This document shows positions 32,650 to 41,101 of a stretch of DNA of 64,000 bases, piece after piece. Below the pieces are notes generated by a model, which worked only from the letters and a program-made list of their open reading frames with translations, was not told where the DNA came from and made no database searches. The stretch lies in NCBI GenBank assembly GCA_963707515.1, contig CAVPQI010000003.1, forward strand, positions 124,001-188,000, given 5' to 3'. This DNA is from Sva-07 sp963707515. GTDB taxonomy: Bacteria; Actinomycetota; Acidimicrobiia; Acidimicrobiales; Ilumatobacteraceae. Position 1 is the stretch's first letter; each line of letters starts with the position of its first letter. A program made the position numbers and the translations under genes.

Positions 32650-33972
32650 ATGTACAACGGGACACAGCGCCGCCGGCATCTGGCCGCGGCAGCTGTCGCG
32701 GGCCTCGTGCTGGTCGCCGCAGGATGCGGCTCCGACGACGATTCGTCGAGCGACGACACGGCGAGCAGTGCCGCGTCGGACGGCACGACGGCGTCGGACG
32801 GGACCGGCAGCGCCGACACCGGCGGTGACACGGCGTCGGGCGACACGTGCGTCGACGGTGACACCGTGACGCTCGGCTTCTTGAACTCGACATCGGGCCC
32901 GATGGCGATCAGCGAACAGACCGTGCGCGACTCGCTCATCCTCGCCGCCGAGGAGATCAACGCCGCCGGCGGGATCCTCGGCAAGCAGATCGAGTACGTC
33001 GAAGAGGACGGCCAGAGTGAGCCGACGGTCTTCGCCGAGAAGATCAACAAGCTGCTCACCGAGGACGAGGTCGCTGCGGTGTTCGGCGGCTGGACGTCGG
33101 CGTCGCGCAAGGCGATGCTGCCGGTCGTCGAGGGTGCCAATGGGCTGCTCTTCTACCCGGTCCAGTACGAGGGCCTCGAGGCGTCGCCGAACATCTACTA
33201 CACGGGTGCGACGACCAACCAGCAGATCATCCCGGCGATGGACTTCCTCGCCTCCGAAGGTGTCGAGACGCTGTTCCTCGCCGGATCCGACTACGTCTTC
33301 CCGCGCACGGCGAACAAGATCATCAAGCAGTACGCGGCAGACCTCGGCATCGAGATCGTCGGTGAGGAGTACGTGCCGCTCGACAGCGACGACTGGACCA
33401 CCCAGGTCGCCAAGATCGCCGCTGCCGAGCCCGACTTCGTGTTCAACACGATCAACGGCTCGTCCAACGTCGGGTTCATCAAGGCCTACGACGAGGCGGG
33501 CCTCGGCGCCGACAACTCGCCGATCATCTCGGTGTCGATCGCCGAGGAGGAGGCACCGGCGATGGGCGTCGACCTGACCGGTCAGTACGCGGCGTGGAAC
33601 TACTTCCAGAGCGTCGACAGCCCGGAGAACACGGCGTTCATCGAGGCGTTCCAGGCCAAGTACGGAACGGACCGGCCGACCTCGGACCCGATGGAGGCGG
33701 CGTACACGTCGCTGTACCTCTACAAGAACATGGTCGAGAAGGCGGAGTCGTTCTGCGTCGACGCCGTCAACGCGGCAGCCGATGGCGTCACGTTCGAGGC
33801 GCCGGAAGGCCTGGTCACGATCGATGGGGAGAACCACCACATCGCCAAGACCGGGCTGATCGGCCAGATCAACGCCGACAACCAGTTCGACATCGTCTGG
33901 AGCTCGGACGGGCCGATCGAGCCGGATCCGTTCCTCGAGGGCTACGCCTGGTGGGACCCCAACGCCGAGTGA
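32650..33972 (+). CDS. urtA: Urea ABC transporter substrate-binding lipoprotein
   Basis: A 440-residue lipoprotein: lipobox LVAAGC (Cys26), a Ser/Asp/Thr-rich linker, then a type 1 periplasmic-binding domain with urea-binding family blocks (GPMAISEQTVRDSLILAAEE, VFGGWTSASRKAMLPVVEG, LLFYPVQYEGLEASPNIYYT). First gene of urtABCDE, which imports urea at low concentration, usually under nitrogen limitation. No urease genes lie in the window. A hairpin in the 5' leader and another after the stop probably shape its expression. Confidence 0.95.
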   Translation: MYNGTQRRRHLAAAAVAGLVLVAAGCGSDDDSSSDDTASSAASDGTTASDGTGSADTGGDTASGDTCVDGDTVTLGFLNSTSGPMAISEQTVRDSLILAAEEINAAGGILGKQIEYVEEDGQSEPTVFAEKINKLLTEDEVAAVFGGWTSASRKAMLPVVEGANGLLFYPVQYEGLEASPNIYYTGATTNQQIIPAMDFLASEGVETLFLAGSDYVFPRTANKIIKQYAADLGIEIVGEEYVPLDSDDWTTQVAKIAAAEPDFVFNTINGSSNVGFIKAYDEAGLGADNSPIISVSIAEEEAPAMGVDLTGQYAAWNYFQSVDSPENTAFIEAFQAKYGTDRPTSDPMEAAYTSLYLYKNMVEKAESFCVDAVNAAADGVTFEAPEGLVTIDGENHHIAKTGLIGQINADNQFDIVWSSDGPIEPDPFLEGYAWWDPNAE

Positions 33973-33976
33973 TCCC

Positions 33977-34034
33977 GGGTCCGCTCGCCGGGGGTGCTGC
34001 GTGGGGAGCGCGGCGCCCCCGACCGGGCGGACCC
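33977..34034 (+). promoter_or_regulatory. Long stem-loop between urtA and urtB
   Basis: The outer stem GGGTCCGC/GCGGACCC and inner stem CGGGGG/CCCCCG enclose a GC-rich loop. It begins four bases after the urtA stop. No T-run follows, so it is more likely an mRNA-stabilising or attenuating element than a full terminator. Confidence 0.55.
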
Positions 34035-34083
34035 GTCCCCGGCCTCGATGAGGCCACCGCAGGACGGATCTGAAAGCAGGACG

Positions 34084-34968
34084 ATGGACGTACTCACCAC
34101 CCCGTTCCTCACGGGCACCGCGACCGGCGCGATCTTGTTGCTGGCCGCCCTGGGCTTGACCCTGACGTTCGGTCAGATGGGCGTGATCAACATGGCCAAC
34201 GGCGAGTTCTTGATGGTCGGTGCCTACGTCGCCTACCTCAGCCAGCAGGTGATCGACAGCGTCGGTCTGTCGACCGTGCTGGCGTTGCCGGCGGCGTTCG
34301 TGGTGGCCGGGCTGCTCGGCCTGTTGCTCGAGGTCTCGGTCATCCAGTGGATGTACAAGCGGCCGCTCGACACGCTCCTCGCCACCGTCGGCGTGGCGCT
34401 GGTGCTGCAGCAGCTCGCCCAGGACATCTTCGGCGCCCAGGGCGATCCGGTGAGCGCACCGGCGTGGTTGCGCGGGCGCATCACCGTGTTCGGCTACGAC
34501 TGGCCACACCGTCAGCTGTTCACGATCGTGCTGGCGCTCGTCGCCCTCGGCGGCCTCAGCGCCGTGTTGCGGTACACCTCCTTCGGTCGCCGGATCCGGG
34601 CGACGGTGCAGAACCGGGAGCTCGCCGAGACGGTCGGGGTGTCGACTCGCAACGTCGACCGGATCACGTTCTTCCTCGGGTCGGGCCTGGCCGGTGTCGG
34701 CGGCGTCGCCATCGCCCTGATCTCGGGAACCAATCCGACACTCGGCAGGGCCTACATCATCCCGGCGTTCCTCGTCGTCGTCATCGGTGGGGTCGGGCAG
34801 ATCAAAGGGACGGTGTTGGCGGCGTGGGCGGTCGGCGTGGTCACCGCCTTCCTCACCGACTGGACGAGCGGAAGCATGGCGCAGGTGATCACCTTCGCCC
34901 TCGTCGTCGCCTTCTTGACCGCGCGACCACAGGGACTGTTCACCGTGCGGACGCGGTCGCTGGCATGA
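34084..34968 (+). CDS. urtB: Urea ABC transporter permease UrtB
   Basis: A 294-residue branched-chain-type permease: GLTLTFGQMGVINMANGEFL is the LivH/UrtB signature, with about eight helices (LALPAAFVVAGLLGLLLEVS, IVLALVALGGLSAVL and others) and the cytoplasmic EAA-like RIRATVQNRELAETVGVSTR. The ATG at 34084 follows an AGGA site; the open frame further upstream lies in the intergenic hairpin. Its stop overlaps urtC (ATGA). Confidence 0.93.
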   Translation: MDVLTTPFLTGTATGAILLLAALGLTLTFGQMGVINMANGEFLMVGAYVAYLSQQVIDSVGLSTVLALPAAFVVAGLLGLLLEVSVIQWMYKRPLDTLLATVGVALVLQQLAQDIFGAQGDPVSAPAWLRGRITVFGYDWPHRQLFTIVLALVALGGLSAVLRYTSFGRRIRATVQNRELAETVGVSTRNVDRITFFLGSGLAGVGGVAIALISGTNPTLGRAYIIPAFLVVVIGGVGQIKGTVLAAWAVGVVTAFLTDWTSGSMAQVITFALVVAFLTARPQGLFTVRTRSLA

Positions 34969-36065
34969 CCCGGCGGCTGAACACCTACGGGCCGTTGATC
35001 GGCATCGCCGTGCTGGCGCTCGTGCTCCTGGTGTGGGCCCCGGCCTCGCTCAGCGCCTTCCGGCTCGGCAACCTCGGCAAGTACTGCGCCCTGGCCCTCG
35101 CCTCGATGGGCATCGGGCTCGCCTGGGGGCGTGGCGGCATGCTCGTGATGGGGCAGGGCGTGTTCTTCGGGCTCGGTGCCTACGCCATGGCGATGCACAT
35201 GAAGCTCGAAGCTGCGGGCCCGGACGGCATCCCCGACTTCATGACGCTCTATGGCAACGGCACGATGCCGGGTTGGTGGGAACCGTTCCGCAGCGGGCCG
35301 TTCACGCTGTTCGCCATCGTCGCCGTGCCGGCCGTGGTGTCGTTCGTGCTCGGCTACGCGATCTTGAAGCGGCGGGTCAAGGGCGCCTACTTCGCCATCC
35401 TCACCCAGGCGATGGCGGTCGCCTTCGCCACCTTGCTGATCGCCACGATCAAACAGACCGGCGGATTCAACGGCCTCAACACGTTCTCCACGTTCTTCGG
35501 CCACAACCTCTACGACCCGCAGGTCAAGAAGAACCTCTACCTGATCGCCGCCGGGTCGGTGATCGTGTTCCTGGTGGTGCTCTGGCAGCTCTACCGCAGC
35601 CGCTACGGCGAGTTGCTCGTCGCCACCCGCGACGCCGAGGAGCGGGTCCGCTTCCTCGGGTACGACCCCGCCAACGTCAAGCTCGTGGCGTTCGTGGTCG
35701 CCGCGATCATGGCGAGCATCGGCGGCGCGATCTTCGTGCCGCTCGCCGGCATCATCTCGCCGTCGAACGTCGACGCGCCCGCCTCGATCATGCTCCTCGC
35801 CGGGGTCGCCCTCGGTGGCCGGGCGTCGCTGTTCGGCCCGGCGCTCGGGGCGATCGCGGTCGGGTACGGCCGGTCGGCGCTGTCGGAGAAGTTCCCCACC
35901 CAGTGGACGTACTTCCAGGGTGCGTTGTTCATCGTCGTCATCGTCCTGCTGCCCGGCGGCGTCGCCTCGCTCTGGTCGCGGATCCGATCGCGATGGCCCG
36001 CCCCGGCGCCGCGCACCGCACCGGCGGGCGACCTCGCCCACGTCACCTCCGAGGTGCCGGCGTGA
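34965..36065 (+). CDS. urtC: Urea ABC transporter permease UrtC
   Basis: A 366-residue LivM/UrtC-type permease: ALASMGIGLAWGRGGMLVMG, GQGVFFGLGAYAMAMHMKLE, AYFAILTQAMAVAFATLLIA, the coupling segment RVRFLGYDPANVKLVAFVVA, and PSNVDAPASIMLLAGVALGG. The length fits UrtC, which is longer than LivM. It overlaps urtB upstream and urtD downstream (GTGA). It forms the membrane channel with UrtB. Confidence 0.93.
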   Translation: MTRRLNTYGPLIGIAVLALVLLVWAPASLSAFRLGNLGKYCALALASMGIGLAWGRGGMLVMGQGVFFGLGAYAMAMHMKLEAAGPDGIPDFMTLYGNGTMPGWWEPFRSGPFTLFAIVAVPAVVSFVLGYAILKRRVKGAYFAILTQAMAVAFATLLIATIKQTGGFNGLNTFSTFFGHNLYDPQVKKNLYLIAAGSVIVFLVVLWQLYRSRYGELLVATRDAEERVRFLGYDPANVKLVAFVVAAIMASIGGAIFVPLAGIISPSNVDAPASIMLLAGVALGGRASLFGPALGAIAVGYGRSALSEKFPTQWTYFQGALFIVVIVLLPGGVASLWSRIRSRWPAPAPRTAPAGDLAHVTSEVPA

Positions 36066-36829
36066 CCGCCTCCTTCCTTGCCGAGGACTACCTGGAGATC
36101 CGCGGCCTGACCGTCGACTTCGACGGCTTCACGGCCGTCGACGGCGTCGACCTGACCTTGCTGCAAGGACGGTTGCACTTCCTCATCGGCCCCAACGGCG
36201 CCGGGAAGACGACGCTGGTCGATGCCCTGACCGGGCTCGTGCGCAGCACGGGCGAGGCGAGGTTCCGCAACCGAAACCTGCTGACGATGAAGTCGCACCA
36301 GATCGTGCGGCTCGGGATCGGTCGCACCTTTCAGACGGCATCCGTCTTCGAGCAGCTCAGCGTGCTGCAGAACCTCGACATCGCCGCCGGCGTGCACCGC
36401 AGCGCCCGCCGCTCGTTCCTCGCCCGCCGCACGGTGCCCGAACGCGTCACCGAGGCGTTGGACACGATCGGTCTCGGTGACCTGGCGCACCGACCGGCGG
36501 GGATCCTCGCCCACGGGCAGAAGCAGTGGCTCGAGGTCGGGATGCTGCTCGTGCAGGACGCCAAGGTGATGTTCCTCGACGAGACCGTCGCCGGCATGAG
36601 CGGCGGCGAGCGCGACGAGACGGGGGCGTTGCTGCAGCGCATCGTCGGTGAACGGACGATCGTCATCATCGAACACGACATGGACTTCATGCGCCGCTAT
36701 GCCGACTTCGTCACCGTGATGCACACCGGCAAGGTGCTCGCCGAGGGAACGGTCGCCGAGGTGCAGGCGAACCCGCGGGTGCAAGAGGTCTACCTGGGCA
36801 CGACCGCGGAGGCGACGGCACATGACTGA
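36062..36829 (+). CDS. urtD: Urea ABC transporter ATPase UrtD
   Basis: A 255-residue LivG-type ATPase: Walker A GPNGAGKTT (about 43-51), RTFQTASVFEQLSVLQNLDI (Q-loop region), signature AHGQKQWLEVGMLLV (the UrtD-specific form of LSGGQ), Walker B VMFLDETVAGMSGGE with Thr replacing the usual Pro, and the switch His in IIEHDMDFMRRYAD. GTG start overlaps the urtC stop. It drives urea import with UrtE. Confidence 0.93.
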   Translation: MTASFLAEDYLEIRGLTVDFDGFTAVDGVDLTLLQGRLHFLIGPNGAGKTTLVDALTGLVRSTGEARFRNRNLLTMKSHQIVRLGIGRTFQTASVFEQLSVLQNLDIAAGVHRSARRSFLARRTVPERVTEALDTIGLGDLAHRPAGILAHGQKQWLEVGMLLVQDAKVMFLDETVAGMSGGERDETGALLQRIVGERTIVIIEHDMDFMRRYADFVTVMHTGKVLAEGTVAEVQANPRVQEVYLGTTAEATAHD

Positions 36830-37514
36830 ACCGATGCTCGAGCTGGTCGGCGTGACCGCCGGGTACGGACGCACGATGGTGCTCTTCGACGTCGACCTGT
36901 CGGTGCCCAAGGGCGGTGCCGCGGCGGTGATGGGCCACAACGGGGCGGGGAAGACGACGCTGCTGCGCGTCGCCGTCGGGCTCGTCCCGGTGCGTGCCGG
37001 GACCGTGCTGCTCGACGGCGAGGACGTCACCAGCACGCGTCCCAACCGCCGCGTCCGCAACGGTCTCGGCTACGTCCCGCAGGGCCAGTTGTGCTTCCCG
37101 CAGATGACGACGCTGGAGAACCTCCAGCTGGTCTCCAATGTGCGGACGCAGATCGACGAGGTGCTCGACACGTTCCCGGCCCTCGTCGGCCTGCTGGGCC
37201 GGCCGGCCGGCCTGCTGTCGGGGGGTCAACGGCAACAGCTCGCCATCGCCAGGACGCTGCTCGGCCGACCACGCCTGCTGATCCTCGACGAGCCGACCGA
37301 GGGCATCCAGCCCAATGTCGTGGCCGAGATCGAACAGGTCATCGTCGACCTCACCCGCCGCGGCGATCTGACCGTGCTGTTGGTCGAGCAGCACGTCGGC
37401 TTCGCCCTGCGCTCGACCGACCAGTACTCCGTGCTCGAGTCGGGCCGCATCACCGGCAGCGGCCACGGTGGCGAGGGCTCGCTCGACGAGGTCCGCGCCG
37501 CGATGGCCGTCTGA
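36822..37514 (+). CDS. urtE: Urea ABC transporter ATPase UrtE
   Basis: A 230-residue LivF-type ATPase: Walker A GHNGAGKTT, YVPQGQLCFPQMTTLENLQL (Q-loop), signature LLSGGQRQQLAIART, Walker B LLILDEPTEGIQPN, and switch His in LLVEQHVGF. It overlaps urtD by eight bases. Last gene of the operon; 33 bp later a new promoter box opens the MFS transcription unit. Confidence 0.94.
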   Translation: MTEPMLELVGVTAGYGRTMVLFDVDLSVPKGGAAAVMGHNGAGKTTLLRVAVGLVPVRAGTVLLDGEDVTSTRPNRRVRNGLGYVPQGQLCFPQMTTLENLQLVSNVRTQIDEVLDTFPALVGLLGRPAGLLSGGQRQQLAIARTLLGRPRLLILDEPTEGIQPNVVAEIEQVIVDLTRRGDLTVLLVEQHVGFALRSTDQYSVLESGRITGSGHGGEGSLDEVRAAMAV

Positions 37515-37535
37515 CAGGCGCCACCGAGCGGGTGG

Positions 37536-37541
37536 TAGCAA
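37536..37541 (+). promoter_or_regulatory. -10-like box of the uORF/MFS unit
   Basis: TAGCAA lies exactly 6 nt before the ATG of the 12-codon uORF, the same spacing seen at leaderless genes in this window. It supports transcription separate from urt. Confidence 0.4.
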
Positions 37542-37547
37542 TGCCGG

Positions 37548-37586
37548 ATGAGCGTGGAGCTCGCGGCCAGGTTGCGGCGTGGCTGA
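37548..37586 (+). CDS. 12-residue leaderless uORF MSVELAARLRRG before the MFS gene
   Basis: ATG 37548 to TGA 37584-37586, out of frame with the MFS gene and overlapping its GTG start by eight bases. The Arg-Leu-Arg-Arg end contains the +X+ pattern known from macrolide-arrested leader peptides such as the ErmD leader. The MFS GTG has only a weak AGG upstream, so its translation may depend on ribosomes ending or pausing on the uORF. Regulatory role is inference. Confidence 0.4.
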   Translation: MSVELAARLRRG

Positions 37587-39093
37587 CCAGCTGGCCCTCG
37601 GCACCGCCCGCGGGCGAATCGCCCTCACCGGCACGGTCGCCGCCAGCGGGATGGCCGCGCTCGACGCGACGGTGGTCAACGTCGCCGTGCCGCACATCGG
37701 CGACGACTTCGGCGGCGACGTGGGTGCGCTGCAGTGGGTGCTGACCGGCTACCTGCTGACGCTGGCCTCACTGATCCTGCTCGCCGGCGCCCTCGGCGAC
37801 CGCTACGGACGGCGACGCGTGTTCCTCATCGGCACGGCGTGGTTCGCCCTCGCGTCGTTGCTGTGCGGTGCGGCACCGAACCTCGAGCTGCTGATCGGCG
37901 CCCGCCTGCTGCAGGGCGTCGGTGCGGCGCTGCTCACCCCCGGCAGCCTGGCGATCCTCCAGGCGAGCTTTCGTGAGACGGATCGGGCGAGAGCGGTGGG
38001 GGCGTGGTCGGGGTTGGGCGGCGTCGCCGGTGCACTGGGGCCGTTCGTCGGCGGGTGGCTGGTCGACGGGCCCGGTTGGCGCTGGGCGTTCCTGATCAAC
38101 GTGCCGGTCGCCGCGTTGGCGGTCGGCTGCGCCGTGGCGGCGATGCCCGAGACGCGCGACCCGAGCTCGACACGGCGGCTCGACATCACCGGGGCGGCGA
38201 TCGCCGTGGTGGCGCTGGGCGCGATGACGTGGACGCTGACCGAATCGGGTGGACGCGGCTGGTCCGATCCGACCGTCGTCGCCGGCGGTGTCGTGGCAGT
38301 GGGCGGTGCCGCCTGGTTCGTGCGGCGGATGATGACGACGGCGGACCCGCTGGTCCCACCGGCGCTCTTCGCCAGCCGCGCCTTCGTCGTCACCAACCTG
38401 CAGACGGTGTTGCTCTACGCCGCACTGGGCGTGGCGTTCTTCCAGATCGCCTACGCCCTGCAGGTGGCGGCCGGATGGACGGCCCTGGCCGCCGGTGTCG
38501 CTCTGCTGCCGACGACGCTGATGATGCTCGTCGGCTCGGCCCGCTCCGGTGATCTGGCGGCGCGCATCGGACCCCGACCGCAGCTGGTGATCGGTCCCGT
38601 GCTGACCGCCGTCGGTCTGCTGCTGCTCACCAGGATCACACCGGACGCGCACTGGGTGCGGCAGGTGTTGCCGGGCGCACTGCTGCTCGGCCTCGGGCTG
38701 GTCTCGTTCGTCGCCCCGCTGACGGCGACGGTCATGGGCTCGGTCAGTGCCGACCACGTCGGGCTGGCGTCGGGCGTCAACAACGCCATCGCTCGCACGG
38801 CGGGGCTGGCCGCCCTGTCGATCGTGCCGGTGGTGTCCGGGCTGACCGCGGCGAGCGATGCCGAGTCGGTGGCCACGGCGTCGCGCCTCGCCCTCGTGAT
38901 CGCAGCGGGGCTGGCACTGCTCGCCGCACCGATCGCCTACTTCGGGCTGCGGTCACGGGTGCCCACCGAGACCTCGGCGCGGCGCACGCACTGCCCCGTC
39001 GACGGTCCACCGCTGCAGTGCGACGGCCCCGAGGCGGCGCGCCTCGGAGCGCGCTCGTGGCGACCCGTCGACGACGGGCGTCGTCGCTCGTGA
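37579..39093 (+). CDS. MFS transporter, DHA2 (14-TMS drug:H+ antiporter) family
   Basis: A 504-residue exporter: MAALDATVVNVAVPHIGDDF (DHA2 motif D1), GALGDRYGRRRVFLIGTAWF (motif A), RLLQGVGAALLTPGSLAIL (motif B-like) and GGVAGALGPFVGGWLVDGPG (motif C of antiporters). About 14 helices. The cytoplasmic tail is Arg- and Pro-rich. Such pumps export antibiotics and dyes. The GTG start overlaps a short leaderless uORF. A second DHA2 pump lies at 54208. Confidence 0.9.
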   Translation: MADQLALGTARGRIALTGTVAASGMAALDATVVNVAVPHIGDDFGGDVGALQWVLTGYLLTLASLILLAGALGDRYGRRRVFLIGTAWFALASLLCGAAPNLELLIGARLLQGVGAALLTPGSLAILQASFRETDRARAVGAWSGLGGVAGALGPFVGGWLVDGPGWRWAFLINVPVAALAVGCAVAAMPETRDPSSTRRLDITGAAIAVVALGAMTWTLTESGGRGWSDPTVVAGGVVAVGGAAWFVRRMMTTADPLVPPALFASRAFVVTNLQTVLLYAALGVAFFQIAYALQVAAGWTALAAGVALLPTTLMMLVGSARSGDLAARIGPRPQLVIGPVLTAVGLLLLTRITPDAHWVRQVLPGALLLGLGLVSFVAPLTATVMGSVSADHVGLASGVNNAIARTAGLAALSIVPVVSGLTAASDAESVATASRLALVIAAGLALLAAPIAYFGLRSRVPTETSARRTHCPVDGPPLQCDGPEAARLGARSWRPVDDGRRRS

Positions 39094-39127
39094 CGAAGGT
39101 GCCTCGCCGCCGTCACGCCCCCAACGG

Positions 39128-39658
39128 TCAGTCGCCGCCGCCACGCCCCGAACGGTCATCGCTGCCGCCACCGTCGCGTTGGTCACCCATCAGATGCAGG
39201 GCGGCGATCAACGTGGCGCGCTCGTCGTCGGTCAAGCGAGCGTCGCGGTGGATCAGGGTGAAGCGTCCGAGCGGCATCTCGCCCGCCTCGATCATCTCGA
39301 TCGCCTCGTCGGCATCGCCGGCGTCCCAGTCGGAGAACGAGAACTCGTCCCGGCCGCGGTCGACATCGAAGCGCACGAGCCACGACATCGGTGCCACGTA
39401 GGAGTACCAGGGCCAGTCGGTCTCGTTGCTGTGGCAGGAGTAGCACGACGTGCGGGCGATGCGCTCACTCGCCGCGTCCGGCCAGGGTGCGGCGTTGATG
39501 ACCGGTGGGTTGCTGTGCTGCCACCCGTAGGGCACGAGCTGCATCAGGACGAACACCGCGGCCAACGTCACGACGACCGGCACCGCGATGCGCCGGACAC
39601 GGCCGCGCCGTTCGGGCGTCGGCAGGGGATCGCCGTCGTCGGTTCGCTGCTCGCTCAT
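39128..39658 (-). CDS. Membrane-anchored haem-binding domain protein
   Basis: A 176-residue protein with one N-terminal helix (IAVPVVVTLAAVFVLMQLVP) and a c-type haem site ARTSCYSCHSNETDWPWYSY (CxxCH at about 72-76), the signature of the small Haem_bd family. The rest (MPLGRFTLIHRDARLTDDER) is typical of the same family; the Met-Pro before it may supply the axial ligand. Faces outside the membrane; probable electron transfer. Divergent from the DUF1697 gene. The Gly/Asp-rich C-terminus is low complexity. Confidence 0.88.
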   Translation of the reverse strand: MSEQRTDDGDPLPTPERRGRVRRIAVPVVVTLAAVFVLMQLVPYGWQHSNPPVINAAPWPDAASERIARTSCYSCHSNETDWPWYSYVAPMSWLVRFDVDRGRDEFSFSDWDAGDADEAIEMIEAGEMPLGRFTLIHRDARLTDDERATLIAALHLMGDQRDGGGSDDRSGRGGGD

Positions 39659-39747
39659 CGGTCGTGCCCGTCCCTGCGGCGGCGGGCGATCGAGCGCCGC
39701 GCGTTGGAGGGCGGTGCCGGATGCTCGACGTCGGCGAACATGGTCCG

Positions 39748-40281
39748 ATGAGATACGTCGCCCTGCTTCGCGGTGTCACCCCGACCAACCCGCAGATGCG
39801 CAACGTCAACCTCCGCCGGGTGGTCGAGTCGCTCGGGTACACGGACGTGGCGACGGTCATCACCACCGGCAACGTCGTGTTCAGTTCGTCGTCGCGATCG
39901 ACGGCGAAGCTGGAGGAGGCGCTGGAAGCCGCCTGGCGCACCGAGCTCGGGTTCGCGAGCACGACCGTCGTTCGCTCGCGCACGCAGCTGCACGAACTGA
40001 TCGACGCCGACCCGTTCGCTGCCGCCGCCACCGACGAGCGCGGCTGGCAGGCGACCTTTCTCAAGCACCGACCGTCGGAGCTGCTCGACGTGCCGTTCGT
40101 GCCCGACGGGTTCCCGCAGATGACGGTCGTGCGCAGCGACCACCTCACCGTCTGCACGGCGCTCGAGCTCGACGGCGGGGGAGGTCCGGCAGCGATGGGC
40201 TGGCTGGAGCGGCGCTACGGACCGGCGATCACCACCCGCACGTGGAAGACGGTCACGCGCGTCGTGGCGGCGATGTCGTGA
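39748..40281 (+). CDS. DUF1697 family protein
   Basis: A 177-residue protein beginning MRYVALLRGVTPTNPQMRNV with the DUF1697 pattern (YVALLRGIN-like start, ESLGYTDVATVITTGNVVF, and a terminal RTWKTVTRV). Widespread, soluble, function unknown in the family; sometimes found near resistance genes. The start at 39748 gives homology from the first residue. Alone on the plus strand between two minus genes. Confidence 0.88.
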   Translation: MRYVALLRGVTPTNPQMRNVNLRRVVESLGYTDVATVITTGNVVFSSSSRSTAKLEEALEAAWRTELGFASTTVVRSRTQLHELIDADPFAAAATDERGWQATFLKHRPSELLDVPFVPDGFPQMTVVRSDHLTVCTALELDGGGGPAAMGWLERRYGPAITTRTWKTVTRVVAAMS

Positions 40282-40307
40282 GCACCGCCGGGCGCCCGAC
40301 CGCGACA

Positions 40308-40574
40308 TCAGGTGGCGACGCCCGGAGGCGCCTCGCCGGTCGCCTTCTCCCACCCGGCGGCCGTGGTCCGCAGCGCCACCACCCGGGCGACGGCGGCGCC
40401 GGCGGCGGTGGCCAGGGCCCAGGTCAGCGCCTGCTTCCAGGTCACGCGTCGGTCGGCCGGGTTGAGCGGCGGCTCGGTGCTCCCGCGCCAGAACGCGGAC
40501 ACCAGCTTGCGCGCCGCCATGGCGGCGACGATCCCGGCGAGTCCGGACAGCGCCCGGTAGATGAGCTTCTCCAT
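40308..40574 (-). CDS. DUF4235 small membrane protein
   Basis: An 88-residue protein typical of DUF4235: MEKLIYRALSGLAGIVAAMA as the first helix, then KLVSAFWRGSTEPPLNPADR and the second helix (ALTWALATAAGAAVARVVAL). Common in actinobacteria; function unknown. A GCC-rich intergenic region precedes it. Probably monocistronic; it ends 26 nt from the tail-to-tail DUF1697 gene. Confidence 0.87.
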   Translation of the reverse strand: MEKLIYRALSGLAGIVAAMAARKLVSAFWRGSTEPPLNPADRRVTWKQALTWALATAAGAAVARVVALRTTAAGWEKATGEAPPGVAT

Positions 40575-40654
40575 GCGATTGGCCTTTCGACGTCGGTCGG
40601 TGGATCGAGCGTGTCCGGCTTCCGCCGGGCTGAAACGGGACGCCGGCCGTCGGG

Positions 40655-41101
40655 TCAGTGCCGGGGCAGACGGACGATGGTGATGAAGAACTCGTCGACC
40701 TGGCGGATGACCTCGAGGAACCGGTCGAAGTTGACCGGCTTGGTCACGTACGCGTTGGCGTGGAGGTCGTAGCTGCGCAAGATGTCCTCCTCGGCGTCCG
40801 ACGTCGTCAGCACGACGACCGGGATCCGCCGCAGATCGGGATCGGCCTTGACGGCGGCGAGCACCTCGCGCCCGTCGACGCGCGGCAGATTGAGGTCGAG
40901 TAGCACCAGGTCCGGTCGCGGCGCGTCCTCGTACGGCGCCTCGCGGCGGAGGAACTTGAGCGCCACCTCACCGTTCTCGGCATGGTGGACGCGGTTGATC
41001 AGCTTGCTGCTCTGCAGCGCCTCCGTCGTCAACATGACGTCGCCGGGGTCGTCCTCGACCAGCAAGATGTCGATCTCGCTCACGTTCCGGTCGTTGCTCA
41101 T
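40655..41101 (-). CDS. Single-domain response regulator (Rcp1-like)
   Basis: A 148-residue receiver: acidic pocket LLVEDDPGD, phosphoacceptor Asp69 in PDLVLLDLNLPRVDG, Thr in VVLTTSD and the switch Lys in AYVTKPVNF. No output domain, like Rcp1, the partner of bacteriophytochrome-type kinases. The ATG overlaps the kinase stop (ATGA), so it should receive phosphate from that kinase. Last gene of the signalling operon. Confidence 0.92.
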   Translation of the reverse strand: MSNDRNVSEIDILLVEDDPGDVMLTTEALQSSKLINRVHHAENGEVALKFLRREAPYEDAPRPDLVLLDLNLPRVDGREVLAAVKADPDLRRIPVVVLTTSDAEEDILRSYDLHANAYVTKPVNFDRFLEVIRQVDEFFITIVRLPRH

